Shown in pieces: positions 35,908-45,638 of a stretch of DNA of 64,000 nucleotides. The stretch is from Paenibacillus sp. TCA20 (GTDB taxonomy: Bacteria > Bacillota > Bacilli > Paenibacillales > Paenibacillaceae), in NCBI RefSeq assembly GCF_000732325.1, contig NZ_BBIW01000005.1, forward strand, positions 248,001-312,000, written 5' to 3'. The position numbers and the translations under genes are program-made. Position 1 is the stretch's first letter; the number at the start of each line of letters is the position of its first letter. The notes beneath the pieces were generated by a model. The model was given only the letters and a program-made list of their open reading frames with translations. It ran no database searches and was not told where the DNA came from.

Positions 35908-37191
35908 TTAATTATATTCCAATATGAATCGATTCCATTTCTGCTGCCAAGGGATGTCGTCCCAGAACGGATGATGTGGCGCGCAGTTAGAGCACAATGT
36001 CATTCCCCAGAAACCAAGGGACATCCCTTTACGGATCGCATATTCAGCGATAAACTTTCCGACTGGTCCTTCTTCAAACCCTGCGTATAGCGGGGTATAT
36101 CCTACGTAACCCTCTCCGATGACAACCGGAATACCGTTACGCCGTACCCAGTCATGAACTTCATCAAATCGCAGGTCCACTTTTTGCAGCATTGCGAGTT
36201 TTTGTGCCGCATAGTGCTCATATAGGAATAAATCCCATTTGTCTGTATCCGCCCAGTCATGCAGATAAATTAGCTTCATCCCGACCGGATTACCTTCCAT
36301 CCGCCATTCCTGTCCTACCGGAAGTGTCCATTCTTCAATGGGTGGAGCATCTTCTCTAAGCAACGACTGTACAAAAGGATTCGGAAACGGCTTATCCTCG
36401 TTCAGACCGGCCAAATCCATCAGCTCGTTCAGCACGCCTTTAATATATAAATGAAAATGAGCAACCTGAAGGTTACGTGCAACATCGCATTTTGAATAAG
36501 CTTCGTTCAGCGTATAGCTTGCGGTTATCAATAGATCTGGATGACATTCGCGCAGATAATCTACGGCCTCTTCAATATATGGCTGCATCACTTCCACAAG
36601 TTCCGGCGTATTCGTATCTGATATCCCTTGGCTGGTTCCGATCGCTGTCAGTTGTCCGAACTCCACCTCATTATGCAGCTCTGCATAAACAATTTGACTG
36701 CCATAGCCTTCCTTCTTAACGAATTGAATTAACTGATTCATCGAAGCGGCGATAGCCATGAACCGTTTCTCTGGCGGTATCGCAGCCAGCTCATCCCGCA
36801 GCTCGGGATGGGCTAGGAAGCTAGGGCTCTGTTGATACTCCCAGGAGGATAACATAATATAACAGTTATGAGCTTGTGCCTGCTTGAACAGCTCCAGCAG
36901 ATGAGCATGACCGTCCAGCTCAGCTCCACCGCGGCAATTGTACCAGCGCGTGCGCTGACCGACTTTTCCTAGATTACCGAATTTCAATGGACCAGGGCGC
37001 TTCCCTTCACTTGTGAACAGCATGAACGGCATAGCGCAGATCCGAATCGTGTTGTATCCTCGTTCCACCGCTTCTTTAAAGCGCGCGCTTAAGTCGCTAT
37101 ACGGCTCACCCGGCATCGTCATCGTATACCAAGAGAAATCCCACATCGTAATCGTAAGCTTCCGAGGCAGATCATTTCTAATGTTAATCAT
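35908..37191 (-). CDS. Cellulase-like family protein (putative glycoside hydrolase)
   Basis: A 427-residue cytoplasmic TIM-barrel protein of the sugar-binding cellulase-like family (PF12876-like, clan GH-A). Likely catalytic residues are Glu in YAELHNEVEFG (after Asn, acid/base) and Glu in VVIGEGYVG (nucleophile). The start KLTITMWDFSWYTMTMPGEP and TIRICAMPFML are typical. No signal peptide, so it would act on imported oligosaccharides. AAGGAAG precedes the ATG. It is 15 nt downstream of the GH35 gene; both share an operon with the DUF5107-TPR gene. Confidence 0.8.
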   Translation of the reverse strand: MINIRNDLPRKLTITMWDFSWYTMTMPGEPYSDLSARFKEAVERGYNTIRICAMPFMLFTSEGKRPGPLKFGNLGKVGQRTRWYNCRGGAELDGHAHLLELFKQAQAHNCYIMLSSWEYQQSPSFLAHPELRDELAAIPPEKRFMAIAASMNQLIQFVKKEGYGSQIVYAELHNEVEFGQLTAIGTSQGISDTNTPELVEVMQPYIEEAVDYLRECHPDLLITASYTLNEAYSKCDVARNLQVAHFHLYIKGVLNELMDLAGLNEDKPFPNPFVQSLLREDAPPIEEWTLPVGQEWRMEGNPVGMKLIYLHDWADTDKWDLFLYEHYAAQKLAMLQKVDLRFDEVHDWVRRNGIPVVIGEGYVGYTPLYAGFEEGPVGKFIAEYAIRKGMSLGFWGMTLCSNCAPHHPFWDDIPWQQKWNRFILEYN

Positions 37192-37206
37192 ATTGAGTTC
37201 ACTTCC

Positions 37207-39522
37207 TTAACGATGAAATGAAAGAGTCAAGGCTGCCTCATAAATCGGAGTCGCTTCAATGAGATGGAATTCAGCGATTTCCCTTCCTTCGAACCTTTCC
37301 ACAAGCGCTTGATTAACAAAGGTATGAACTGTGCCTTCTCGCAGAGGCGTTATGGACAATGTAAGAGAAGCGGATTCCAGCTCATTACGAAACTGTTTTA
37401 ACCCAATAGGCCACGCCTCACCATATTGAATATGATCTGTAAGCAAATCATCCTTCAGATATGCTGCTGCTACATCACCACTGTAATCAATAGATAAGAA
37501 TACGTCACCGATCTGCTCTGGCCAATCGGTATTTGTTTGTAATACGGCATGCTTGTCAGATGGATAAGTGATCTCAACCATCGGACGATAAGAAGGTACG
37601 TTCACTTCAATTAGGTCAAAGCTGCCTAGAGAGGAAGAGGTAATAGAACCAACCGTAGTTTGCAGGTCAGACGATAATGCAGGATAGACGGCAACCTGCC
37701 AATGCTCTGCTCCTTCAGAGCTGCAGACGAGACGCCCGTCTTTTACATACAATCGGCTGCTGCTGACCATAAGCCTCTCTTGATCCCATAGGTCAAGCTT
37801 ATACGTCTGAAGCGCCTCTTCCCTGGAGAATACTGCGATTTTAACGGTTTCTCCATTCGGCTTCAGAACATCGATCGTATATTCCTTGCCTACGGCAGGC
37901 CTTATAATCCAAACCGATTCCTCCTCAATTACTTGTCCGCCTTCTTCAGATATGCGAACTGCTGTCTGTTTATCCAACACGAGCTCTGGCTTGATGTCAT
38001 TCAGTGCCTGAAAGACAACCAGCGGCGACGCTTCGTTATCCAGCTTGGTCAGCGGCTGTACGGTAGCGGTTACAATTCGGATACCATGTATGGTCATATG
38101 AAACGGAAGGACCGCGCCCATCCCACGATTCATCGTAAGCGCGCCCTCACGAGGAAATGCAGCAACGCCTCTGCCCGTGTCGAGCTCAATACGTACATCG
38201 GAATGTTCCTTCGTCTCCACATGATCCTGAAAATTGTTCAAGAATAGAAAGCCGCTGCCATCCCTTTGGCGTACACACCAACGAATCGTTTCTGTATCTT
38301 CAGGGAGGATTTCGGATTGACCTGGGGGCAGCTCCGTTCCGAGGGGGGCAATACTCTCGCCAAAGGCATCCAGCATGAGTGCAAGTGTCCGAATACGATC
38401 GTATGATTCTCCGACTCTGCCAAATTCACCTAGTGGAGACTGATAGTCATAAGAGATTTTGGGAAGTCCGTGTTCGTTTAAATACGTATGTTTACCCTTA
38501 GGATTCGATCCCCCATGATACATATAATAGCCTAGAATATTGCTTCCGCTTGCCAGCTTCACCAGTGTCATCGCCTCCACACTGTCTGGAGACACATTCG
38601 GCCTAGCCGTGTAGCTTACCTGCATTCCCCCAGCCATCTCACAGTATGCGACTGGGTACTGGAGCGTATCGTACCCCACGGACTCCATAGGAGTCGCATG
38701 TAAATCCCGATAAATGTATTCTCCGCTCGGCGGCTGATTCGGAATCCACGGTGTATATGCATAACCAGCAAGCATCGGAAGCGTTCCGCTCTCTGGAACA
38801 GCAGCCCCGCCCCACGCTGTGGCCGTAAAGAACATCGGCTTCATACCTGCTTCCTCAGCGAGCCTGCGAAGCTCAGCAAGATGCTGATTGCCTTCTTTTC
38901 CTGCGCTCAGAAACACGCCTGTCTTATATCCCCATGCGTCTAGTGGGGCTCCGGCATGCATATATTCATTCTCCAGCTGGATCCCAATAATCGGTCCGCC
39001 ATCCTGGAACAAGGTGCCTTTCACCTGCTTCGCGATTTCACGGTACAGCCTGCGCGCTAGTGCTAGATACTCAGGGTCGTTTGAGCGAACTTCAAGCGGC
39101 TTGTGAAACACCCAATCCGGTATCCCTCCATTACGCACTTCACCATGGCAAAAAGGACCAATCCGGATGATGAGCGGTAACCTGATTTTTGAACACAAGT
39201 CAATGAAATGGCGTAAATCACGCTCTCCTCCCCATTCGAAGACACCTTCCTCCTCTTCGTGGTGGTTCCAGAACACATAGGTCGCGACGATGTTTATGCC
39301 GCCTGCCTTCATCTTAAGCAGTTCCTCCTCCCAGTGAAGAGAGGAGAAACGTGAGAAATGAAATTCTCCCACAACAGGTATAGCCGGTCGCCCGTCTTTT
39401 GTCATATAGTAATTCGTAAAACCAAAACTCTCACCCTTAGGATTAATTCCCTTGCAATCTCCCAACCTGCCCGAATGAATGGGCTTCGCTTCCGATTTAA
39501 GCTTGAGTGTAAGCAGTTTCAT
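37207..39522 (-). CDS. Beta-galactosidase, glycoside hydrolase family 35
   Basis: A 771-residue GH35-type enzyme. The TIM barrel shows VVGEFHFSRFSSLHWEEELL, GGINIVATYVFWNHHEEEEG, LIIRIGPFCHGEVRNGGIPD and PIIGIQLENEY, the last with the acid/base Glu after Asn. The nucleophile is probably Glu in YCEMAGGMQ. Beta-sandwich domains follow. No signal peptide, so it trims terminal beta-galactosyl residues inside the cell. GGGGAGG is 7 nt before the ATG, inside the 3' end of the DUF5107-TPR gene (4-nt ATGA overlap), showing tight coupling. Confidence 0.9.
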   Translation of the reverse strand: MKLLTLKLKSEAKPIHSGRLGDCKGINPKGESFGFTNYYMTKDGRPAIPVVGEFHFSRFSSLHWEEELLKMKAGGINIVATYVFWNHHEEEEGVFEWGGERDLRHFIDLCSKIRLPLIIRIGPFCHGEVRNGGIPDWVFHKPLEVRSNDPEYLALARRLYREIAKQVKGTLFQDGGPIIGIQLENEYMHAGAPLDAWGYKTGVFLSAGKEGNQHLAELRRLAEEAGMKPMFFTATAWGGAAVPESGTLPMLAGYAYTPWIPNQPPSGEYIYRDLHATPMESVGYDTLQYPVAYCEMAGGMQVSYTARPNVSPDSVEAMTLVKLASGSNILGYYMYHGGSNPKGKHTYLNEHGLPKISYDYQSPLGEFGRVGESYDRIRTLALMLDAFGESIAPLGTELPPGQSEILPEDTETIRWCVRQRDGSGFLFLNNFQDHVETKEHSDVRIELDTGRGVAAFPREGALTMNRGMGAVLPFHMTIHGIRIVTATVQPLTKLDNEASPLVVFQALNDIKPELVLDKQTAVRISEEGGQVIEEESVWIIRPAVGKEYTIDVLKPNGETVKIAVFSREEALQTYKLDLWDQERLMVSSSRLYVKDGRLVCSSEGAEHWQVAVYPALSSDLQTTVGSITSSSLGSFDLIEVNVPSYRPMVEITYPSDKHAVLQTNTDWPEQIGDVFLSIDYSGDVAAAYLKDDLLTDHIQYGEAWPIGLKQFRNELESASLTLSITPLREGTVHTFVNQALVERFEGREIAEFHLIEATPIYEAALTLSFHR

Positions 39523-42500
39523 ATATTTACCTCCCCATGGAACAATACTCCTTGATGGTTGGGATCCAGCTCCAGCACCTTCCGGAAATCCTCGGCTGCT
39601 TCTGGTACCCTATTCAATCCTAGTAAGCCTAATGCTCTCATATATCGGCAATGAATAACATTGCGCCGGTTCAGATCATCATCAAAGACTAGAAAGTCAG
39701 GCAGCGAAACGGCAAAATAATCGATCTTCACATCATCAAACAAATGCTTCTCTGCATAATTGATCAGCTTATGGAAACGTCGTGCAGCCTCTTTAACATT
39801 TCCGAGCTTATTCCACGCTAGTCCTTGATAATAAATCATTTCTGGCGGCTGATCATTATAGTACATCGCACTCGCAGGCTCATCAAGACCGTAAGCTGCA
39901 GCAGCAAAGGCTTCTTCCGCTTCTTTAGTTAAGCCTAGGGATTCATAGGCACAGCCTAGGTAATAATAAATGTGGTTTTCTTGAGCACCTGCTAATTTGC
40001 CCTCTCCCAGATTAAGAGGATAGACGGTTGCCTCTCTCAGACTCTCTACTGCTTTCACATATTGTCCGACGGCGATTGCCAGTTTGGCCAGTTCCACCTT
40101 TGCTAGTACATATTGCCCGGTAACTTTGCCTTCACCGCCTTCCCATGGATGGAAGATTCGATCCTCGATCAGTCTTAGTGCATCCTCATGCCGTTTAAGC
40201 GTATTGTGCAGTGTTACAAATTCCAAATACAAGTCGTCCCTCTGAACGATGAGTTCTGTATTCGCGTTCATTAATTCCAGTCTAAGATCTGGCGGAGTGT
40301 TCAGCTTCTTGTGCAGCTGGTCGAGCTCGTAGAATACGCGGGCATCGCCGGAATTACAAGCAAATGCGTTATTCAACGAATTGAGAGCCTCGTCTGGTTT
40401 ATTCAGCTTATTGTAGTAAGCAAGGGCCAAATTCCGATGCACAACAGAATAACTGTCATCCAGCTCACGAGAAGTCTCCCAGCACAATATCGCTTCCTTA
40501 TGACGTTTTTTATCATATAAAAGATTTCCCAAGTAATAGTGTGCTTTGGCATCATTTGGACTGACTTTGACAGCAAAATTCAGAACATCGAGCTCGAACA
40601 GACGGTTAGGGAAGCAATAATCCGGAGAAGCAGCTGCCGCTGAAGACAAAGCCAGGTTCATTTCCTCCTCCATTGCAAGCTCCCCATATAAGTAAGCTTT
40701 AGTATAATGGATCATAGGATCCATGGCTGCCTTTTCTGGTGCATCGTTTACGATTATAGCTGCTTCTGTGTACATCCCCGCCGCCGCGTAATCTGATGCC
40801 AGTGCTAAATAATTGCGGGCTTCGTCCCGCATCAGCTTATGGAGCTCTTCCTTGACTGCTGCTGCCTCTGCTTCTCGGCCTAGTGCTTCTAATGACAAGG
40901 ATTTCTCAAAGTACGCGCCAAACTCAGCTATACCAATAGCGATGGTGCTGTCTAACCAAGCTATTGCAGATTCCAATCGTCCCAGCTTACGGAGCAGAAT
41001 AGATTTCAAATTCCTTGCTTTAAAATGATGTGCATTACGTACAAGTGCACGCTCTACCAGTTCCAATGCGTCAACGTATTCCCCTGCCTCGGATGCGATC
41101 TGAGCGAGTGAAAAATAGCCTGCGTCCTGCCATGCGGAAGACCATACCGATTTATAAAATGCAGCATATGCCTCCTGCTTACGGCCTTGAGCTTGGAGAG
41201 ATAAGCCAAGCATATAATATGCTTCACAATCGTATGGATTGGGATTTAACCAGGTCAATGATAATACTGCCTTTCGGAAATGCTGTTCACTCTTCTCGTA
41301 CTCGCCTCTGCGAAGTAACAAGGTACCGTAAGCGACATTTATCCGAATATCATTTTTGTCTCGCTTCAAACCCTCCAAATAATAAGCTTCAGGTTCAAAT
41401 GTTGCATGCCTATACTGCTCTAGATGAAGGCCTGCCAAGTACAGCTGCTCATTGGTTTTCAGCTCTTCTGGCTCTGGAAGCGCTCGTGCAGCATCAGGGA
41501 TTTGCTCGATCTCGGGCTTATGCGGCTGGTAACTCACGAGCCTACGGCCCGTGCCATCCATAACGGAAGCAACTAGCTCATATTCTTTAACTTCTGGAGG
41601 AATTGGCACTTCCTTCATAAATGTAACGGCTGGTGACAAATCGACTGTCTCTTGCAAAAACGTCCCTTTGCTGCTCCTTAACTCAATCCTTGCCCCTTTC
41701 TGTTCCGAAGTGACATACACCTGTATCGTTGCGACTCCGCTATTGCGATCGGTTTCTAAGTTGAGTGCCGCATTTATGGAAGCGTTCTTAACTACCCCTA
41801 TATCTTTATAAGGCATAAAATATTGTGTGAACGACTTTTCCTCATATGGCGCAAGCCAAGTAAAGTCTGGCTGGTTATCTGTGAATACGTCGGTCATTAG
41901 CTCGATATAAGGTCCGTCCTCATCCGTCAGGTTACGGTCCCATGCTTGCCCGAATTCACCGTTGCCCCATGTCCACTGCTTCTTACCCGGTGATATATGA
42001 TGATTAGCCACGTGCAGAAGACCTGCCCTTAATTGATGGTCATAACCCCCAACGAAATCGTAATCTGATTTGTATGCCATATAAGAGGTCGGCACCGGAA
42101 TGTTCTTGTAGCGTGAAATGTCCACACCTTCTGAATAATCCATCTTGTAATATGTGCCCATTGCAATCGGAAAACGAGATACATCTCTCTTTCCATGGTC
42201 AAACACCGCGTTAACATCCGGAGGAAACACCGACTGTGTATGCTCATTCACCGCTACTGCCGGATTGGCCCACCATAGAAAGGTTTGCGGAAGACTCGTT
42301 CGATTATACAAGTTAGCTTTGATTTCAATGTAGGCTTTATCTGGATGCAGTGTAAATCCGGTGGTAACCTTCGTTCCATACATTCGATCGATTTCACTTA
42401 CCCACGCGGTCGCACTTCCACTCTCGCACTCCTCCAGCTTCCATTCTACGGGTCCGAACGTGTTCGGACGGTGATGCTGCGGCCAGTTGAATTCAATTCC

Positions 42501-42851
42501 ACCCGAGATCCACGGACCTGCTAATCCTACCAGTGCCGGCTTGATCACCTGATTATGATAGACGAAATCGTAATTGTTCGTTTTGTCCACGGCACGGTAT
42601 ATTCGTCCGCCAAGCTCTGGCATCACCTCAACTCGCAGATACTCATTTTCTAGGATGATCATCCGGTACTCCTGAATTTTCTTCTGATTTTCGATCTTAT
42701 CGATGACAGGATACGGATACACGCGGCCGGAGCTGCCCTGATATACTCTTTTTTCTAAAAACATCGGATTCTTATCCGGTTTACCCACTCCATATGTAGG
42801 AATTTGCACGATTGTTTCCCGTACGGACGCCTTTAATACTTTCGTACTCAA
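39519..42851 (-). CDS. DUF5107-TPR protein
   Basis: About 1110 residues. The first ~330 form a DUF5107 domain, a galactose-mutarotase-like beta-sandwich (YLRVEVMPELGGRIYRAVDK, GPWISGGIEFNWPQHHRP, TTGFTLHPDKAYIEIKANLY). The rest is a long array of tetratricopeptide repeats (EAYYMLGLSLQAQGRKQEAY, AKAHYYLGNLLYDKKRHKEA, DEALNSLNNAFACNSGDARV). No signal peptide. The family recurs next to glycosidases and may bind or anomerise sugars; its exact role is unknown. TTG 42851 at 8 nt from AGGAG is preferred; the open frame extends to 42929. First gene of the hydrolase operon. Confidence 0.82.
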   Translation of the reverse strand: MSTKVLKASVRETIVQIPTYGVGKPDKNPMFLEKRVYQGSSGRVYPYPVIDKIENQKKIQEYRMIILENEYLRVEVMPELGGRIYRAVDKTNNYDFVYHNQVIKPALVGLAGPWISGGIEFNWPQHHRPNTFGPVEWKLEECESGSATAWVSEIDRMYGTKVTTGFTLHPDKAYIEIKANLYNRTSLPQTFLWWANPAVAVNEHTQSVFPPDVNAVFDHGKRDVSRFPIAMGTYYKMDYSEGVDISRYKNIPVPTSYMAYKSDYDFVGGYDHQLRAGLLHVANHHISPGKKQWTWGNGEFGQAWDRNLTDEDGPYIELMTDVFTDNQPDFTWLAPYEEKSFTQYFMPYKDIGVVKNASINAALNLETDRNSGVATIQVYVTSEQKGARIELRSSKGTFLQETVDLSPAVTFMKEVPIPPEVKEYELVASVMDGTGRRLVSYQPHKPEIEQIPDAARALPEPEELKTNEQLYLAGLHLEQYRHATFEPEAYYLEGLKRDKNDIRINVAYGTLLLRRGEYEKSEQHFRKAVLSLTWLNPNPYDCEAYYMLGLSLQAQGRKQEAYAAFYKSVWSSAWQDAGYFSLAQIASEAGEYVDALELVERALVRNAHHFKARNLKSILLRKLGRLESAIAWLDSTIAIGIAEFGAYFEKSLSLEALGREAEAAAVKEELHKLMRDEARNYLALASDYAAAGMYTEAAIIVNDAPEKAAMDPMIHYTKAYLYGELAMEEEMNLALSSAAAASPDYCFPNRLFELDVLNFAVKVSPNDAKAHYYLGNLLYDKKRHKEAILCWETSRELDDSYSVVHRNLALAYYNKLNKPDEALNSLNNAFACNSGDARVFYELDQLHKKLNTPPDLRLELMNANTELIVQRDDLYLEFVTLHNTLKRHEDALRLIEDRIFHPWEGGEGKVTGQYVLAKVELAKLAIAVGQYVKAVESLREATVYPLNLGEGKLAGAQENHIYYYLGCAYESLGLTKEAEEAFAAAAYGLDEPASAMYYNDQPPEMIYYQGLAWNKLGNVKEAARRFHKLINYAEKHLFDDVKIDYFAVSLPDFLVFDDDLNRRNVIHCRYMRALGLLGLNRVPEAAEDFRKVLELDPNHQGVLFHGEVNI

Positions 42852-42999
42852 CTCAATCACTCCTTTGATCCTTCTTAAGCTGCTTACATGTCTTAGCTCA
42901 AGATTACAAGGTTCATAGCCAGCAGACAATTGATAATCCTCTGTATTTAATGGACTATATTCTTATAATTCTTCATACGTTTCACTAGCCAGCTAACAA

Positions 43000-43029
43000 A
43001 TGAAACCGCCAAGGGAATTCCCTGGCGGC
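43000..43029 (-). terminator. Hairpin after the solute-binding protein gene
   Basis: CCGCCAAGGGAATTCCCTGGCGG (43007-43029 pairs as CCGCCA-GGG with CCC-TGGCGG); on the minus strand TTTCATTTGTT follows, a moderate U-tract. Confidence 0.75.
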
Positions 43030-43049
43030 TATTATTCGTTCCTTCTATA

Positions 43050-44705
43050 TTATTCAGCTTTTAATTCATTCTGCTGTTGTTGATAAATTTCATAGAAATC
43101 ACTCCAGATCAATACATTATCCTTCTCCTTATCCCACCACTCCTGATACCAGCTTATAATCTCGGAGCCTCCACCGCTCTCCCATTGTTTCTGCGCGTCA
43201 ATTGCTGCTTGTTCCACAGTATAATTACTACCACCAATAATGGCTCTTGTATAAATATCATGTACCGCTGTTTGTACGTTACTGAACTTAAGCTGCAGTT
43301 CCTTAGGCAACTGAGGCATATGCTCGGAATGAGTCAAGCCTTCACCCACCGGGAGCTCGTTCATATAGGCATCAATGGATTCTTGGAATAGACGATGTGC
43401 TTCTTTCTGTGCAGGAACTTCTTCATCGAATTGATTTTCGACGTAACCATATTTGCCCTCTTCTAAACGACTGTATAGCATTGTAAAGTCACTTGCCCAG
43501 CTCACTTCGTTCTTGTATTTATCCTGGTCAAGAATGACCGGTTTTCCGTCTTCCTCCAATTGATAATGCTCTCCTTCGATACCATATCGGAACGTGCGTC
43601 CAATCTCCGGTTTGACCAAGTAGTCAATGTACTTGATAATAGCTTCCGGCTCCTTGGCACGAGCATTAACAACAGCGGTCATTTGTACTGGATTATTCCA
43701 GACGGTATTAAATTGTCCTTCAGAAGTTATGGGAAGCGGCATGACTTTCAGTCTAGAATCCGGTACATTCTTCATTAGCGTGTCCAGCTCACGAGAAGCA
43801 AAGCTTATATAATCGCTTGTCATGAATGCGTAAATTCCAATTTTGCCATTTAGAAAGTCCTGTTTGGATTTGGATCCGTCCTTATCGCTCAAAAAGTCTT
43901 TGTCGACGGCACCGGCTTCAAACAATGCACGTTTAAATTCCGCTTCTTTCTTCAAGCGCTCTGGGCCTACCTGAATCCCGCCGTTGTCATCTAAATTAAC
44001 CCAGTTCGCATTAAATATATATCGGAACAGTCCGGCATTGTCTCCAAATTCAAATCCACCTACTCCGTAGGTATCATCCACACCATTTCCGTCCGGATCT
44101 TGCTCTGTGAACGCTTTAGCTACGGACAGGAATTCTTCCTCTGTCTTAGGGATTTCCAGGCCCAAATTCTCGAGCCAATCCTCTCGAATAAACAGGCTGA
44201 CTAGTGGATACACCTCATTCATGCGACCCACTTCGTACAGTTTTCCATCCGATTTGATACCTGCTTGCTTCAACTGAGGGTATTTCTCCATTAACGCTTT
44301 GTATTCTACACTATGTTGTTCGATGAGATCATCGAGTGGCATGAGCTGCTTCTGGTCAAACAACTGATTTCGAATACTGGTGCCAAACTCAAATATTAGA
44401 TCAGGTGCACTGCCTGAAGCCAGCAGCACATTTAACTTCGACTGAGACTCCCAGCGAGGGATTGCAACAAACTTAACATTGGCAGGACCGTTTTCATTGA
44501 TCCACTTCGTCCACATATTATCTTCGATTGTACCCATCCCATTCGGTACAGCCCCTCGATCATAAATGGTAGAAGAAATGCTGGCTTTATTCGTATTTTC
44601 ATTCCCCTCAGCTGTGCCATCCTTGCTGTTCGAACATCCAGCTAGCATACCCCCAACCAGGCTGGAAATGAGCAAAAGTTTAGGCAGTTTATACAATTTG
44701 TTCAT
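43050..44705 (-). CDS. Extracellular solute-binding lipoprotein (Lpl/family 1 type)
   Basis: A 551-residue binding protein for a carbohydrate ABC importer. Lipoprotein signal NKLYKLPKLLLISSLVGGML ends in the lipobox LAGC. A large periplasmic-binding fold follows (APDLIFEFGTSIRNQLFDQK, VSLFIREDWLENLGLEIPKT, VDDTYGVGGFEFGD, VVNARAKEPEAIIKYIDYLV). Its length and aromatic pattern fit LplA/YtcQ-type oligosaccharide-binding proteins. GAGGGG precedes the ATG. It follows two permease genes; no ATPase is encoded here, so a shared MsmX-type ATPase is likely used. Confidence 0.9.
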   Translation of the reverse strand: MNKLYKLPKLLLISSLVGGMLAGCSNSKDGTAEGNENTNKASISSTIYDRGAVPNGMGTIEDNMWTKWINENGPANVKFVAIPRWESQSKLNVLLASGSAPDLIFEFGTSIRNQLFDQKQLMPLDDLIEQHSVEYKALMEKYPQLKQAGIKSDGKLYEVGRMNEVYPLVSLFIREDWLENLGLEIPKTEEEFLSVAKAFTEQDPDGNGVDDTYGVGGFEFGDNAGLFRYIFNANWVNLDDNGGIQVGPERLKKEAEFKRALFEAGAVDKDFLSDKDGSKSKQDFLNGKIGIYAFMTSDYISFASRELDTLMKNVPDSRLKVMPLPITSEGQFNTVWNNPVQMTAVVNARAKEPEAIIKYIDYLVKPEIGRTFRYGIEGEHYQLEEDGKPVILDQDKYKNEVSWASDFTMLYSRLEEGKYGYVENQFDEEVPAQKEAHRLFQESIDAYMNELPVGEGLTHSEHMPQLPKELQLKFSNVQTAVHDIYTRAIIGGSNYTVEQAAIDAQKQWESGGGSEIISWYQEWWDKEKDNVLIWSDFYEIYQQQQNELKAE

Positions 44706-44756
44706 GGTGATACCCCTCTTTCCTGTAAAATGTGAATATGGATAACGTTCGGCTTG

Positions 44757-45626
44757 CTAACCTTTTATTGAGCCGAGCATAACACCCTTTACAAAATACT
44801 TTTGAAGCAGTGGATAGACAGCTAGTATGGGCACAATCATTACAATGACGGCGGCAGAACGTATGCCCTCAGGTGTCATGCTGGTCATCATTGTCGGATC
44901 GGCGAAATCCTGAATCATGGTCGTAGATTTGATCATATTCTGAACCAATACCGTCATGTTGTATTTGTCTGTATCATTGATATAGATCATGACACTCATG
45001 AAAGAATTCCAATATCCAACTCCATAGAACAGGGCTAAAGTGGCCAGCATAGGCTTTGTTAGAGGCAGGACAATTCGCCATAAGATTCCTGTCTCACTGC
45101 AGCCATCCATCTTAGCAGCTTCATCTACTTCCCCTGGCAGCTGCTCGAATGCAGATCGCATTAGCAGCATATTATAGGTACTCACCAAGCCAGGCAGCCA
45201 CAATGACCAATAGCTGTTTACGAGACCTAGATTTTGCACTACGAGATAGGTTGGAATAAGCCCCCCGTTAAAAATCATTGTAAAGACCATGGCCATTGTG
45301 AAAAATCGGCGGCTGTAGAATTGTCGTCTGGACAAGGGATAAGCCGCCAAGATTGTAACCAGCATACTTAACGCTGTCCCAATCAATGTAATTTGCACGC
45401 TATTCCAGAAGGATTGAAGAATTGGAGTACCTGCAAATAAACTACTAAAGGAAGAGAAACTGAAATCTATCGGCCATAATGTCACCCTGCCGCTTGCAAC
45501 CGCATCGGCTCCACTAAGGGATAAGGCCACCACGTTAAGAAGTGGAACGATGCAGCTTATTGCTATAAGTGAAAGTAATACATAATTGAAGAAGTAAAAT
45601 ATTTTTTCTCCCTTGCTATCCCGCAT
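44757..45626 (-). CDS. Carbohydrate ABC transporter permease (LplC/YtcP type)
   Basis: A 289-residue permease with six TM segments of the MalG-like group. The conserved EAA loop reads EVDEAAKMDGCSETGILWRI then VLPLTKPMLATLALFYGVGY. The C-terminus YFVKGVMLGSIKG is the typical ending of this subgroup. It makes the heterodimeric channel with the next permease and passes an oligosaccharide. AAGGAGGAAAGTAA precedes the ATG. Second gene of the three-gene transporter operon. Confidence 0.92.
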   Translation of the reverse strand: MRDSKGEKIFYFFNYVLLSLIAISCIVPLLNVVALSLSGADAVASGRVTLWPIDFSFSSFSSLFAGTPILQSFWNSVQITLIGTALSMLVTILAAYPLSRRQFYSRRFFTMAMVFTMIFNGGLIPTYLVVQNLGLVNSYWSLWLPGLVSTYNMLLMRSAFEQLPGEVDEAAKMDGCSETGILWRIVLPLTKPMLATLALFYGVGYWNSFMSVMIYINDTDKYNMTVLVQNMIKSTTMIQDFADPTMMTSMTPEGIRSAAVIVMIVPILAVYPLLQKYFVKGVMLGSIKG

Positions 45627-45638
45627 TTACTTTCCTCC

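Noticed and set aside
41030-41563. 177-codon open frame antisense to the DUF5107-TPR gene
   Set aside because: Shadow of codon usage in the TPR region; no SD or domain.
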